Shown piece after piece: positions 24,321 through 33,676 of a stretch of 64,000 nt of DNA; within the stretch, counting starts at the first letter, position 1; each line of letters starts with the position of its first letter. This DNA comes from Palsa-295 sp963785585 (GTDB taxonomy: Bacteria > Acidobacteriota > Terriglobia > Acidiferrales > UBA7541). The stretch lies in contig CAWAVW010000004.1 of the NCBI GenBank assembly GCA_963785585.1, positions 2,914,001 to 2,978,000 on the forward strand, given 5' to 3'. Made by a program: the position numbers and the translations under genes. The notes below the pieces were generated by a model. It made no database searches. It worked only from the letters and a program-made list of their open reading frames with translations, and was not told the DNA's origin.

Positions 24321-26440
24321 CATTCTTTCCCGACGAGCGCGCTTCCGAGCTTCGCGATCTCTTTTTCGAGAGCTCGGAAGAAATTCTCCAGGCTATGAAC
24401 GAAGCGGGCTTGGCGCTGGAGGTCCGTCCGAACGATAAGGAAACCCTGCGGAGCGTTCGGCGCGCGGTGCACACCCTGAAGGGAGACTCGGCCGCTTGCG
24501 GTTACCGCGAACTGAGCGAGCTGGCCCACGATCTCGAAGATGTGCTGACTCCGGAACTTGTGAAGGAACATGCGGGTCTAATTCCCGAAGTTGTACTGAC
24601 GGCAGCGGACACATTTCACGAAATGCTCGCGGCCTACCGCAATCATCTTCAGCCACCCGCTGGGGCTGCGCTCCGCGAACATATCCAAAAACTCCTCCGC
24701 AAATCGAGCTCCGGCGAACCGGTGGAAGCCGCTGCCGAAGTAAAATTTGATTGGACGGAATACGAACGCCTGATGATCGCCGAGTCGTTCCGTCGCGGCG
24801 AGACGGTTTATCAAGTGGCGCTCCACCTGGCCTCCGAGGGGATTTTGCCGGCGGCCGCCTTTGAACTCGTGAAAAAGGCCCTCGACAGTTCGGGCAAGGT
24901 TCTGGCTTTGCGTCCTGAAAGCAGTTCCTTGCTCGTGAACGGCGGACTCGTCGAAGCGGCGTTGGCCAGCCAGCACACCGCGGACTGGATTCAGAAACGC
25001 TGCCATGTGCCGACGGTTGTCGCGCATATTTCGGTGAATCAAGTACCGCTCTTGCAGACCGCTCCGCGCGACTTGCTCGAAATCCTGGTGGAATCCGAGG
25101 CCGCCGCCGTATCCGCCTCGGTCGGCAATCGCCCGATTCCCGCTGCGGAAACAGATCGCGAATCGGAAGACGAATCCGAACTCGAGGACGAGCGTCACGG
25201 TTCCTCGTCCGGGCAAAGCCCAAGCTATTCGGTCCCCGAAAATACTCTGCGCGTGGATGCGACTCGCATCGACACCGTGATGAATCTTGTCGGTGAATTG
25301 ATCATCGGAAAATCGATGCTCCAGCGAGTGGTGGCGGAATTCGACCGCCGCTTCCCGAAAGATCCGCTCCGCGGAAAATTTTCCGATGCCCTCGCGTTTC
25401 AATCGCGGATTCTCAATGAATTGCAAAAGTCGGTGATGAAGATCCGCATGGTCCCCGTGGACCAGCTCTTCCGCAGGTTCCCTCGCATCGTGCGTGACGT
25501 GGCCAAACTCAGAAACAAGAACATTGGCCTGGAGATCGCCGGGCAGAACACCGACCTCGACAAAAGCATTCTGGATGCGCTCGCCGAACCTCTGGCGCAT
25601 TTGATCCGCAACGCCGCCGACCACGGGATCGAGGCTGCCTCGGATCGCGTAGCCGCCGGCAAACCCGCCCACGGAACGGTGACCCTCGATGCGTATCACG
25701 AGGGCGACCAGGTTGTGATTGAAGTTTCCGACGACGGTCGCGGAATCGACCGCGACAAAGTTCTGCGGCGCGCCATCGAAAACGGGATTGTAAAGAGCGA
25801 AGACACCGTTCGCTTAAACGATGACGAAATTCATCACCTCCTCTTTACGCCGGGTTTCAGCACCGCTGACGAGATCACGGAGATCTCGGGCCGCGGCGTC
25901 GGACTCGACGTGGTGAAAGCGGCTCTCGATAACTTGAAGGGCTCCATCGAAATCGAGAGTGCCCTTGGAAAAGGGACGACTTTCCGGTTGATGGTTCCAC
26001 TCACGCTCGCGAGCATCCAGGCATTGCTCTTCCATGTCGCAGGACGTTTGTACGCCGTGCCGATCGCGTCGGTGGTTGAAATCACCCGAATCAACGAGAG
26101 CGAAATTCATCGTGTGGACGACCACGAAGTGTTCCAGTTGCGAAAGCAAGTGTTGACCCTCGTACGGATCGAACGGCTCGAGTCCGAAACGGCGGCGAAA
26201 CCGAAGAATCGCCTCTTCGTGGTCGTGATCGGCGTTGGCAGCCGGCGCTTCGGTCTGGCGGTGGATAGCCTGCTGGGCGAAGAGGAACTGGTCATTAAAG
26301 CGCTCGAGGATCATCTGATTGCGTCGCCGATGGTGAGTGGCGCGTCGATTCTTGGCGACGGCACTGTCGTGCTGATCTTGAATATCGCGGCCGTTATTAC
26401 GCATCTGGCGCGCATTCCCGCGGTGGGAGCGACGGCATGA
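24317..26440 (+). CDS. cheA: CheA histidine kinase (cluster 2)
   Basis: A 707-residue CheA. Hpt domain with His52 (RRAVHTLKGDSAACG), a poorly conserved middle region at about 130-270, then the dimerisation domain (TRIDTVMNLVGELIIGKS), ATPase domain (HLIRNAADHGIE, DDGRGID, GRGVGLDVV) and C-terminal CheW-like domain. It has one Hpt and no receiver, unlike the cluster 1 kinase. GTG start overlaps the cheR stop; the stop overlaps cheB. It should phosphorylate the CheY and CheB encoded next. Confidence 0.94.
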   Translation: MTFFPDERASELRDLFFESSEEILQAMNEAGLALEVRPNDKETLRSVRRAVHTLKGDSAACGYRELSELAHDLEDVLTPELVKEHAGLIPEVVLTAADTFHEMLAAYRNHLQPPAGAALREHIQKLLRKSSSGEPVEAAAEVKFDWTEYERLMIAESFRRGETVYQVALHLASEGILPAAAFELVKKALDSSGKVLALRPESSSLLVNGGLVEAALASQHTADWIQKRCHVPTVVAHISVNQVPLLQTAPRDLLEILVESEAAAVSASVGNRPIPAAETDRESEDESELEDERHGSSSGQSPSYSVPENTLRVDATRIDTVMNLVGELIIGKSMLQRVVAEFDRRFPKDPLRGKFSDALAFQSRILNELQKSVMKIRMVPVDQLFRRFPRIVRDVAKLRNKNIGLEIAGQNTDLDKSILDALAEPLAHLIRNAADHGIEAASDRVAAGKPAHGTVTLDAYHEGDQVVIEVSDDGRGIDRDKVLRRAIENGIVKSEDTVRLNDDEIHHLLFTPGFSTADEITEISGRGVGLDVVKAALDNLKGSIEIESALGKGTTFRLMVPLTLASIQALLFHVAGRLYAVPIASVVEITRINESEIHRVDDHEVFQLRKQVLTLVRIERLESETAAKPKNRLFVVVIGVGSRRFGLAVDSLLGEEELVIKALEDHLIASPMVSGASILGDGTVVLILNIAAVITHLARIPAVGATA

Positions 26441-27579
26441 GCCTCCTGCTGACGCAAAAAATCCGCGTTTTAGTGGTGGACGACTCGGCGCTGATGCGAA
26501 AACTGATCCCCCAGATTTTGCAGCGCGACCCCGCCATCGAAGTGGTCGGAACGGCGATGGACGGGGCGATCGGTCTGAAAAAAATCGCGGAGTTGCGGCC
26601 CCATGTGGTGACGCTCGACCTCGACATGCCGCGCATGGACGGAATCGAAATGCTGCGGCAGATTACCGGCAAACATCACGTGCCGGTAATTGTTGTGAGT
26701 GCCCAAACCGAACGCGGCGCCACGATTACGCTGAAAGCTCTATCTCTCGGCGCCTTTGACTTTGTGACCAAACCCCAGGAGGCGGCATCGGGGCGGATCG
26801 AACAAATCGCCGCCGAGCTGGCGCTAAAGATCAAGGCGGCCGCCGCGTCCGGCATTCCGAAAATGATCATCACGATGCCGCCGCCGAAGCGCAAAGAAAC
26901 CCGGCGGACGGAAATGCCGCGCCAGCCGTCGCGCGTCGTGGCCATCGGCGTATCGACGGGCGGCCCAAATGCTCTGCAGTATCTGTTTTCGCAGCTACCC
27001 GCGGATTTTCCCGGTTGCTTGCTCGTCGTCCAGCATATGCCGGAGGGATTCACCGAAATGTTCGCGCGGCGGCTGGATGAATCGTCCGCTATCGAAGTAA
27101 AAGAAGCGCAGTCGGGCGACCTATTGCTCGCAGGCCGCGCCCTGATTTGTCCGGGGAATCGCCACATCAAGGTACGCAGAATGGAGCACGGTAATATCGC
27201 CATTCTCGTAGATCAGCCGCGCGTGAACGGGCACCGTCCGTCCGTGGATGTGCTGTTTCAATCCGTCGCCCTGGAGTTTGGCAAGAACGCCGTCGCGGTC
27301 ATCATGACGGGCATGGGTGAAGACGGCGTCGCGGGTCTGGGAGCCGTTCAGTCGGCCGGCGGCACCACGGTTGCGCAGAGTCCCGATACGTGCGTTGTGG
27401 ACAGCATGCCGCGTATCGCCATCGAGCGCGGATTCGCGCAGCGCGTGATTTCCCTGCCGAATTTGGCCAGCGTTCTACAGACAAAATGCGCGCCAGAAAG
27501 AGATTCAACCGACGCAACAAACGAATCATCGTCCGAAACTCAAACTTCCGAAGGGGCTTTTCGAAGGAGATTGTCATGA
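26437..27579 (+). CDS. cheB: CheB, chemoreceptor methylesterase (cluster 2)
   Basis: A 380-residue receiver/methylesterase. Phosphoacceptor aspartate in VTLDLDMPRMDG; catalytic serine in GVSTGGPNAL, histidine in VQHMPEGF and aspartate in TGMGEDGVAG. A C-terminal tail of about 30 polar residues extends beyond the enzyme domain. ATG overlaps the cheA stop and its own stop overlaps the cheY ATG. Expected to be active and controlled by CheA. Confidence 0.94.
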   Translation: MSLLLTQKIRVLVVDDSALMRKLIPQILQRDPAIEVVGTAMDGAIGLKKIAELRPHVVTLDLDMPRMDGIEMLRQITGKHHVPVIVVSAQTERGATITLKALSLGAFDFVTKPQEAASGRIEQIAAELALKIKAAAASGIPKMIITMPPPKRKETRRTEMPRQPSRVVAIGVSTGGPNALQYLFSQLPADFPGCLLVVQHMPEGFTEMFARRLDESSAIEVKEAQSGDLLLAGRALICPGNRHIKVRRMEHGNIAILVDQPRVNGHRPSVDVLFQSVALEFGKNAVAVIMTGMGEDGVAGLGAVQSAGGTTVAQSPDTCVVDSMPRIAIERGFAQRVISLPNLASVLQTKCAPERDSTDATNESSSETQTSEGAFRRRLS

Positions 27580-28025
27580 AACAGTTTGAAGCGCTCACAC
27601 GCAAAACCGATCGCCAGCCGGTCCGCTATCTGATCGTGGACGATTCCGTGTTTGCCCGGAAGAGCCTGGCGAAAATGGTCGAGTCGTATGGCGGCCAGGT
27701 GATTGGTGAAGCGGGCGATGGCTGCACCGCAATCACTGAATTCGCCCGCACCAAGCCGGATATCGTCTTGATGGATATCACCATGCCGCAGATGGAAGGG
27801 ATCGAAGCGGTGGACCGCATCGTCCAGGAACATCCCGACGCCCGCATTGTGATGGTTTCTTCCGTGGGCTACCAGGACAACATTCTGGCCGCGCTACAGA
27901 AGGGCGCGCGGCATTTCGTACAGAAGCCGGTGAAGGCCGATGCGCTCTACGAGATCATTCGTTACGTGCTGAATGACGACGGCGTCACATCCCCGGTGGG
28001 CGCGGGAACGGAGACCTCTCGATGA
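27576..28025 (+). CDS. cheY: CheY-like response regulator (cluster 2)
   Basis: A 149-residue single receiver starting at ATG 27576, which overlaps the cheB stop and follows AAGGAGA. A much longer frame through cheB is a shadow. Acidic pocket VDDSVF, phosphoacceptor aspartate in VLMDITMP, threonine/serine switch in MVSSVG and lysine in VQKPV. It is the likely diffusible output of cluster 2 and is followed by a CheX-like phosphatase that would reset it. Confidence 0.92.
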   Translation: MKQFEALTRKTDRQPVRYLIVDDSVFARKSLAKMVESYGGQVIGEAGDGCTAITEFARTKPDIVLMDITMPQMEGIEAVDRIVQEHPDARIVMVSSVGYQDNILAALQKGARHFVQKPVKADALYEIIRYVLNDDGVTSPVGAGTETSR

Positions 28026-28522
28026 GAATGGACCTGATCCAGCCGTTCATCGGCTCGCTGGACGCGGTGTTGGCGGAGATGATGAATGCTCCGGCCCGAA
28101 TTGTGGACCTGACCATGGAAGAAGAAGGCTACCGCAAGAAAGGAACCGCCGCGACGGTCGCCTTTCGCGGAGAAATCGAGGGCCGCGTGATTTTGGATAT
28201 GGAGCCGCCCGTTGCCGCTCAAGTGGCCAGTTATTTGTCGGATGGCGAAGTGAACGCTTCCCAGACTCTGCTGCGGGAAACGGTGGCCGAGCTAGCGAAC
28301 ATGGTGATCGGAAACGCGGTTACGCAACTGAACGACGCCGGATATGAATTCAAGGTGTTCCCGCCCGAAATTCTAACCGTAGAACAGTGCGAGAAGGCGG
28401 GTCAGGACACCGAAGCGACAATTCTGTGCTTCGAGACGCCCGCCGGAAAAGTACACTTGAATATCGCCATGCAGCATCACCAGCACTGGTCGCATCAGTC
28501 GGAGCCCGTTCAGGCGCAATAA
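28022..28522 (+). CDS. CheX-like CheY-phosphate phosphatase
   Basis: A 166-residue protein of the CheC/CheX/FliY family. The phosphatase motif E-x2-N is in ETVAELANMVIGNAVTQL, here in one copy as in CheX. It should dephosphorylate the CheY encoded just before. The ATG overlaps the cheY stop; a second ATG two codons later is also possible. It ends the cluster, 25 bases before the convergent PilZ gene; no terminator is seen. Confidence 0.85.
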   Translation: MRMDLIQPFIGSLDAVLAEMMNAPARIVDLTMEEEGYRKKGTAATVAFRGEIEGRVILDMEPPVAAQVASYLSDGEVNASQTLLRETVAELANMVIGNAVTQLNDAGYEFKVFPPEILTVEQCEKAGQDTEATILCFETPAGKVHLNIAMQHHQHWSHQSEPVQAQ

Positions 28523-28547
28523 ATCGTCGCGTTTACTGTCTTGCGCG

Positions 28548-29423
28548 CTAGGGCTGCTCCGGCGGCTGGCCGATTTTTCGGTACTCCACCCCGTGGCGGA
28601 ACAAACCCGCCTTCGGCATCTCTTCCGAATAAACCACTTTGGCGGGCATAAAGATGTTCGCCGAATCCGGCGAGTATGGAACCGCTACATCGATCGCCGT
28701 TCCGGCCTGGTAGCGGCGTTTGCTTCGGTAGCACATTCCGATCGGCGAAATATCCTCGCACACGGCGAGTTCGTCGTCGGAGTTCACCTGCCGGATGCAC
28801 GCCGTCAATCGCGTCTTGAAACGAATGCGTTCGCGCTCGCGCTGCTCTCCACTCTCGGGAATTTCGCCCTGCACGCTGTACCCGCGGCGGTTCCGTGCCG
28901 TGCGTGACGCCAGTTTTTTCTCGTCTTCATGCGGCGCTTGCGTCCAGATGCTCGGCACGTCGCAGGTCTTGCACCGGCGGGCGATGCCGCGATTGGTTTC
29001 AAAGCCGCGAAGCTCCAATTCGTTCAGGTACACCACCTCGCGCGAGCGGCAGTAGCTGCACTCCAGCAGCATCCGGGCCACAGCTTCTACGGATTCGGCC
29101 ACCGGCGGAAATTCAATGCCCCACAGATCGTTTTTCGGCTCCAGAATTTCTACGCCGTATAAGTAACCATCGCGTTGACGGCCGAATTGGCCGACCACGC
29201 GCACCTTACTCTCCCGATGAGCTTCCGAGGGCGCTGCGCGTTTAATTTGGATGCGCTGCTCGGCGCTCAAATCGCGGTCCAGCACGATCACCGCTCCGGT
29301 CAGGTTGATTTGCAATGTCCGGCTGGGCTGCACGAATTCCTGCCCGTTCACGTCTTTTCCGGAAGCTTCGAGCAGTAAAGTGAGCGAAACGCGATCGCTG
29401 CGCCGCTGCGCGACCGTTTCCAT
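28548..29423 (-). CDS. PilZ - zinc ribbon - PilZ protein
   Basis: A 291-residue cytoplasmic protein. The N-terminal 110 residues resemble a PilZ domain (RRSDRVSLTLLLEASG) with a degenerate second motif. A central segment has two CxxC pairs (CSYC and CKTC, 32 residues apart) typical of a zinc ribbon. The C-terminal 110 residues are a second PilZ domain with the c-di-GMP motifs ERIRFKTR and DISPIGM. Start ATG 29423 follows GGGAGG by four bases; TTG 29435 is an alternative. It sits next to the chemosensory cluster and may connect c-di-GMP to it, which is inference. Only the second PilZ has the full binding motif. Confidence 0.8.
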   Translation of the reverse strand: METVAQRRSDRVSLTLLLEASGKDVNGQEFVQPSRTLQINLTGAVIVLDRDLSAEQRIQIKRAAPSEAHRESKVRVVGQFGRQRDGYLYGVEILEPKNDLWGIEFPPVAESVEAVARMLLECSYCRSREVVYLNELELRGFETNRGIARRCKTCDVPSIWTQAPHEDEKKLASRTARNRRGYSVQGEIPESGEQRERERIRFKTRLTACIRQVNSDDELAVCEDISPIGMCYRSKRRYQAGTAIDVAVPYSPDSANIFMPAKVVYSEEMPKAGLFRHGVEYRKIGQPPEQP

Positions 29424-29574
29424 AGGGCCTCCCAAGTGAGCGTGTCACACGATAGCACAGTGGCGACGCTGGTTTAATTTTGGCACGGATTGATTTCTTC
29501 AATCTTTCAATGCGCCTTGTTGACGGTATTATAGGACTACGACAACGTGGTGGTCCTCCGCCGCAATTAAAATC

Positions 29575-31944
29575 ATGAAATCAACCTATTCGAAAAGCGG
29601 CTCGATATTCGCCGATCGTTCTGTCTTCAAAATCTCAAGTCGGCTCGCATTCCTGCTGTTTCTCGGGCTTGGCGCACTCGCCTTGGCGGATGCGACCGCA
29701 ACGTACGCCCAGGGAATCCGCGTTGACGGCGTTGTGCGCGATTCCTCCGGAGCATCGGTACCGGGCGCCTCGGTCGTCCTCCACGCAAATTCTTTCACAG
29801 CATCCACAATCACGGATAGCTCCGGCGCCTTTGTGTTCGAAAACGTGTCGGGATCGTCCGGCACGATCTCCGTATCGCTCAAAGGTTTCGAAAACGCCGA
29901 ACAATCCTGGCGCACAAATGGGGGTACTTCCCTGCATTTGAGTTTTTCGCTCACGCCCGTAACGCTCAATCAACAGGTCCAGGTCACTGCGAATCGTGCG
30001 GCCACGCTCATGTCCGATGTGCCGGCGAGCAACGTTGAGATCACTCGTGCTGATTTGCAAGACTCGCCTCCTCTCGCGCTCGACGACGACCTGCGCCAGG
30101 TTCCCGGTTTTAGCCTTTTCCGGCGATCCAGCAGCCGTACCGCGAATCCCACGACCCAAGGCGTCTCGTTGCGCGGACTCGGAGCGGATTCCACCAGCCG
30201 GGCACTCGTGCTGAATGATGGCATTCCGTTGCTGGACCCCTTCGGCGGGTGGGTTTACTGGGATCGTGTGCCGGTCGAGTCCATCGCCTCGGTGGAAATC
30301 GCGCAGGAAGGAGCTTCGAGTCTCTACGGAAGCGACGCGCTCGGCGGAGTCGTGCAGATACTCACCCGCAGCACCGACCCGGGCGGTATCTCGCTCGAGA
30401 CGTCTTACGGAAATCAAAACACTCCCGACTTTTCGCTCTGGGCCGGCGGAGAAAAACACGGCTGGCAAGGCAGCGTTGCCGGGGAATATTTCAGCACGGA
30501 TGGCTACGTCTTAGTGCCCGCATCGCAGCGCGGATCGGTGGACATCGCGGCGAATTCCCAGCACGGTTCGGTCGACGCGACCGTCGGCAGGAAGTTCGGC
30601 GAGAGCTCCAATGTCTTCGCCAGCGGCTCGTATCTCGATGAGTCGCGCGGAAACGGAACGCCGCTCACGAATAACGACACGAAAATCGGTGAAGGAGTAC
30701 TCGGCGCAAATCTCGGACTGGGGCAATACGGCACGCTCGCCCTGCGATTCTATGCGGACGTACAGACCTATCACCAAAGCTATTCATCCGTTGCGCTGAA
30801 CCGCGATAGCGAATCTCAAACGGATTTGCAGACCGTTCCAGCGCAGGGAGTCGGCACGTCCGCCGTGTGGTCGTTGAAAGTGGGAAAGCGGCAGACCATC
30901 GTCGCGGGATTCGACCAGTCTGAAAACATCGGTGCCAGCCACGACGACAAATTCTCATCCGGCGCGGCCACTTCGGATGTTTCCTCCGGTGGACGGCAGC
31001 GAACCACAGGCATCTTCGGCGAGGACTTGATTCAAATCGCGCCACGCTGGCTGCTTTCGCTGAGCGCCCGCGTGGATCACTGGAGCAACTTCGACGCCTC
31101 GATGATCACCACGCCCATCGCGATGCCCGGGCCGCCTGTGACGGTGGCCTATGCCGACCGGTCGAACAACGCGTTCAGTCCGCGAGCTACCTTGCTTCAC
31201 CAAATCAATTCCAACGTTTCGTGGACGGCTTCGATCTACCGCGCATTCCGCGCGCCTACTCTCAATGAGCTGTACCGGACGTCCCGCGTGGGCAACACCT
31301 TGATCGAATCGAATCCCGATCTCGTTGCGGAACACTTGACCGGCGGCGAAGCGGGCGTGTCGGTCATGGGATGGAACCGGCGCCTCGAAGTACGAGGAAT
31401 ATTTTTCTTCAACGAGATTGTGGACCCGATCGCAAACGTGACCCTGAGCAGCACTTCGAGTTTAATCACGCGGCAGAAGGAAAATCTCGGACGCACGAAT
31501 GCTCCCGGCGTCGAGATCGACACCATCCTGCATGTCACCCACGACTTTCAACTTTCCACGGGCTATCAATACGTGAACGCCAAAGTGAGTTCCTATCCGG
31601 TACCTGCGGGAGGTACGTCGCTCGTGGGATTGTGGGTCGCACAAGTTCCCCACAATGCCTTCACGTTCCAGGCGCGTTACTCGAATCCGCGTTTCTTCAC
31701 CCTTTCGGTGGATGGCCGCGCCATTGGGCTTCAGTACGACGATGATTTGAATCAATTCCCCATGGGACGATTTTTCGTGCTGGACGCTCAGGTTTCACGC
31801 GCGGTCGGCGCGGGCGTACAGCTCTTTGGCGCAGTGGAAAATCTCCTGAACGAGAGTTACGCAACCGCAGCGACACCCGTCACGCAAGTGGGATTGCCGA
31901 TTGCGGCCCGGTTTGGATTTCGATTTGAATTTCCGAACCGGTAG
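29575..31944 (+). CDS. TonB-dependent outer-membrane receptor with carboxypeptidase-regulatory domain
   Basis: A 789-residue receptor. A signal peptide ends near ATYAQG; residues about 45-125 are a CarboxypepD_reg-like beta-sandwich (GVVRDSSGASVPGASVVL). The plug domain follows (LDDDLRQVPGFSLF, GVSLRGLGAD, IEIAQEGASSLYGSDALGGV in part) and then a 22-strand-type barrel ending in aromatic FGFRFEFPNR. It takes up a large ligand with TonB energy; the substrate is not clear, but the plug is of the BtuB-like class. No neighbour hints at substrate. An intact sigma-54 -24 half-site is upstream but the -12 half is missing. Confidence 0.9.
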   Translation: MKSTYSKSGSIFADRSVFKISSRLAFLLFLGLGALALADATATYAQGIRVDGVVRDSSGASVPGASVVLHANSFTASTITDSSGAFVFENVSGSSGTISVSLKGFENAEQSWRTNGGTSLHLSFSLTPVTLNQQVQVTANRAATLMSDVPASNVEITRADLQDSPPLALDDDLRQVPGFSLFRRSSSRTANPTTQGVSLRGLGADSTSRALVLNDGIPLLDPFGGWVYWDRVPVESIASVEIAQEGASSLYGSDALGGVVQILTRSTDPGGISLETSYGNQNTPDFSLWAGGEKHGWQGSVAGEYFSTDGYVLVPASQRGSVDIAANSQHGSVDATVGRKFGESSNVFASGSYLDESRGNGTPLTNNDTKIGEGVLGANLGLGQYGTLALRFYADVQTYHQSYSSVALNRDSESQTDLQTVPAQGVGTSAVWSLKVGKRQTIVAGFDQSENIGASHDDKFSSGAATSDVSSGGRQRTTGIFGEDLIQIAPRWLLSLSARVDHWSNFDASMITTPIAMPGPPVTVAYADRSNNAFSPRATLLHQINSNVSWTASIYRAFRAPTLNELYRTSRVGNTLIESNPDLVAEHLTGGEAGVSVMGWNRRLEVRGIFFFNEIVDPIANVTLSSTSSLITRQKENLGRTNAPGVEIDTILHVTHDFQLSTGYQYVNAKVSSYPVPAGGTSLVGLWVAQVPHNAFTFQARYSNPRFFTLSVDGRAIGLQYDDDLNQFPMGRFFVLDAQVSRAVGAGVQLFGAVENLLNESYATAATPVTQVGLPIAARFGFRFEFPNR

Positions 31945-31949
31945 GTAGG

Positions 31950-31980
31950 AGACGTCGGAAGCTCTTTCGCTTCTACGTCT
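31950..31980. terminator. Hairpin between convergent genes, possible bidirectional terminator
   Basis: AGACGT and GAAGC pair with GCTTC and ACGTCT around a six-base loop, with one bulged base. It lies exactly between the receptor stop at 31944 and the stop of the TldD-family gene at 31988. No T-run follows on either strand, so it may be a weak terminator or a 3' end-stabilising structure. Confidence 0.4.
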
Positions 31981-31987
31981 GAAGATT

Positions 31988-33676
31988 CTAGCGCGCGGTC
32001 AGATCGGGCGGCGGATACTCGGGTAGCTTGGCGTTCTTCTTGTCGGTACGCTTCACTTCCAACTCATCGAAGAGTACCGACGGCGCGACAATCGTGGTGG
32101 GCACCGCGCCCTCCCGGTTGCTCACCAGAGGATCGTTTCCCGCTGCCACCAAATTACTTCGCAGCGTTCGCGTATCGAGTTCGTTGAACACCGCTCCGCG
32201 CACCAGCTCTTTATGCCCATCGCTCACGTACACGCGATAGAGCAAGCGCGGATTCATTCCAGCGAGAGTTTCCACGTAGTACCCGTAGGGCTTATCTTCC
32301 TGCTTGCACATTTCGATCAGCTTTTTCTTCAGGTCTTCCGGCGCCACCGGTTCTTTCGATGTGAAGAACAGAGTGCCGATCTCCGGCGTAGGAGGTTGTC
32401 CCGGCGCGGCGCGCCCGTGTCCGTTCGAAGCGGGAAAATCGCGGATTGGCAAGCGGCCAACCAGAAAATCGGCCAGAATTCCTTCCTTAATCACAGTCAC
32501 CGGCGCAACGCGAACGCCCTCGTCGTCGATTTCGTAACTGCCCACCAACGTTTTGCCCTGGAATGTTTTGATCGTCGGGTCGTCCGTCACCGTCATGAAA
32601 GTCGGAAGCACGCGCCCTTTATAATTCGATGAAAACTCGGTGGCCGTTCGCGCCGAGTCGCCGGGTTTCGGGCGCGTTCCCAACACATTGTCGCCCACCA
32701 TCCCGTCGAATACGTCGGTCGCCGCGTCATTCGAAAATAAAACGGGCCCGCGATAGTCCTCTTCGACCATCGGAGCGTCGCGAAGTTCGGCGAGCGACTT
32801 CAGCATATCGCGCGTGATGCTCTGCAGTTTTTCCGGCGTCGGAAGTTCCGCCGACGTGCCCGTCACATAGTAGGGCGAGCGCCCCAGTTGCATCCCGTCT
32901 GCCGCCTGCGTCTCCGCCGAAAGCCCCAGGAAATACAGCGAGTAGCCGTAGCGCGTGCTCGTGCCTTCCGTATTCACAAAATACTGATTCACCGCGCGGA
33001 ATCTGGCGGTTCCTGAAAGCGAAAGAATCTTGGGATCGGTCCGGTAAAGATTCGTACACTGCTCGATCGCCGTCTTCCACTTGTCGGGCGCCGCATCCAG
33101 TTCCGCCAGGGGTTGCACGGACTCAATCGGCGTGGCCCGCGCGAAGTCTTCATACGGCTGGTCCGCGGCATATTGGCTCAGCACCGCTTTTTTTGAAGCA
33201 AGGGCTTCGTTGGCAATCTTGTACGCGCGATCCGTCGAAAGCCAAAGCTCGCGCCGCAGCGCGAGGGCGTCGTCATCGAGCGGCGCGAAATCAACCACTC
33301 CAACTCCAGGTCCATAGTAGCTGTCCTGTTTGTAATCGCCCACGCGAACCACCACCCGAACCGTGCGAGCGTGGACTTCCTGGTTCTGGCGAAGCGCGCC
33401 AAACACGGCCTCGGCGTCGAATTGGTGCACGTCGGAAAGGCGATACTCGATGTAGTACGGCGCCGCCACGTTGTCCATTTTCAAGTGCAGTTTGGAACGA
33501 TCCAACTCTTCGCTCATTGCTTTCAAGATCGGATCGCTCGCGACCGCTGCCGAAGCGCTCGAGGCGCTTGGATTCGCTTGTGCAGACACCGCGCCGGCAC
33601 CCGCCAATACGAAAAACGCCATCACAACGCAGGTGCTCAAGACTCTTTGGACCAGGGCGAATCTCGCGGCCATCAT
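31988..33676 (-). CDS. Exported TldD/PmbA-family protein lacking the metal motif (TldE-like)
   Basis: A 562-residue protein with a signal peptide (MMAARFALVQRVLSTCVVMAFFVLAGAG). The body follows the TldD/PmbA layout, including the late segments PVTVIKEGILADFLVGRLPI and SNGHGRA. Where the partner gene has HEVLGH, this protein reads FDGMVGDNVLG, so the zinc site is missing. Family knowledge: in E. coli TldD carries HExxxH and TldE/PmbA lacks it, and they act as a heterodimer. The start overlaps the stop of the active homologue by four bases. Both being exported is unusual, as TldD/TldE are cytoplasmic. Role as non-catalytic partner is inference. Confidence 0.85.
   Translation of the reverse strand: MMAARFALVQRVLSTCVVMAFFVLAGAGAVSAQANPSASSASAAVASDPILKAMSEELDRSKLHLKMDNVAAPYYIEYRLSDVHQFDAEAVFGALRQNQEVHARTVRVVVRVGDYKQDSYYGPGVGVVDFAPLDDDALALRRELWLSTDRAYKIANEALASKKAVLSQYAADQPYEDFARATPIESVQPLAELDAAPDKWKTAIEQCTNLYRTDPKILSLSGTARFRAVNQYFVNTEGTSTRYGYSLYFLGLSAETQAADGMQLGRSPYYVTGTSAELPTPEKLQSITRDMLKSLAELRDAPMVEEDYRGPVLFSNDAATDVFDGMVGDNVLGTRPKPGDSARTATEFSSNYKGRVLPTFMTVTDDPTIKTFQGKTLVGSYEIDDEGVRVAPVTVIKEGILADFLVGRLPIRDFPASNGHGRAAPGQPPTPEIGTLFFTSKEPVAPEDLKKKLIEMCKQEDKPYGYYVETLAGMNPRLLYRVYVSDGHKELVRGAVFNELDTRTLRSNLVAAGNDPLVSNREGAVPTTIVAPSVLFDELEVKRTDKKNAKLPEYPPPDLTAR

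Noticed and set aside
29479..29498. A perfect sigma-54 -24 half-site (TTGGCACG) upstream of the TonB receptor at 29575.
   Set aside because: The -12 position reads ATTTC, not TTGC, so no complete -24/-12 promoter is present.
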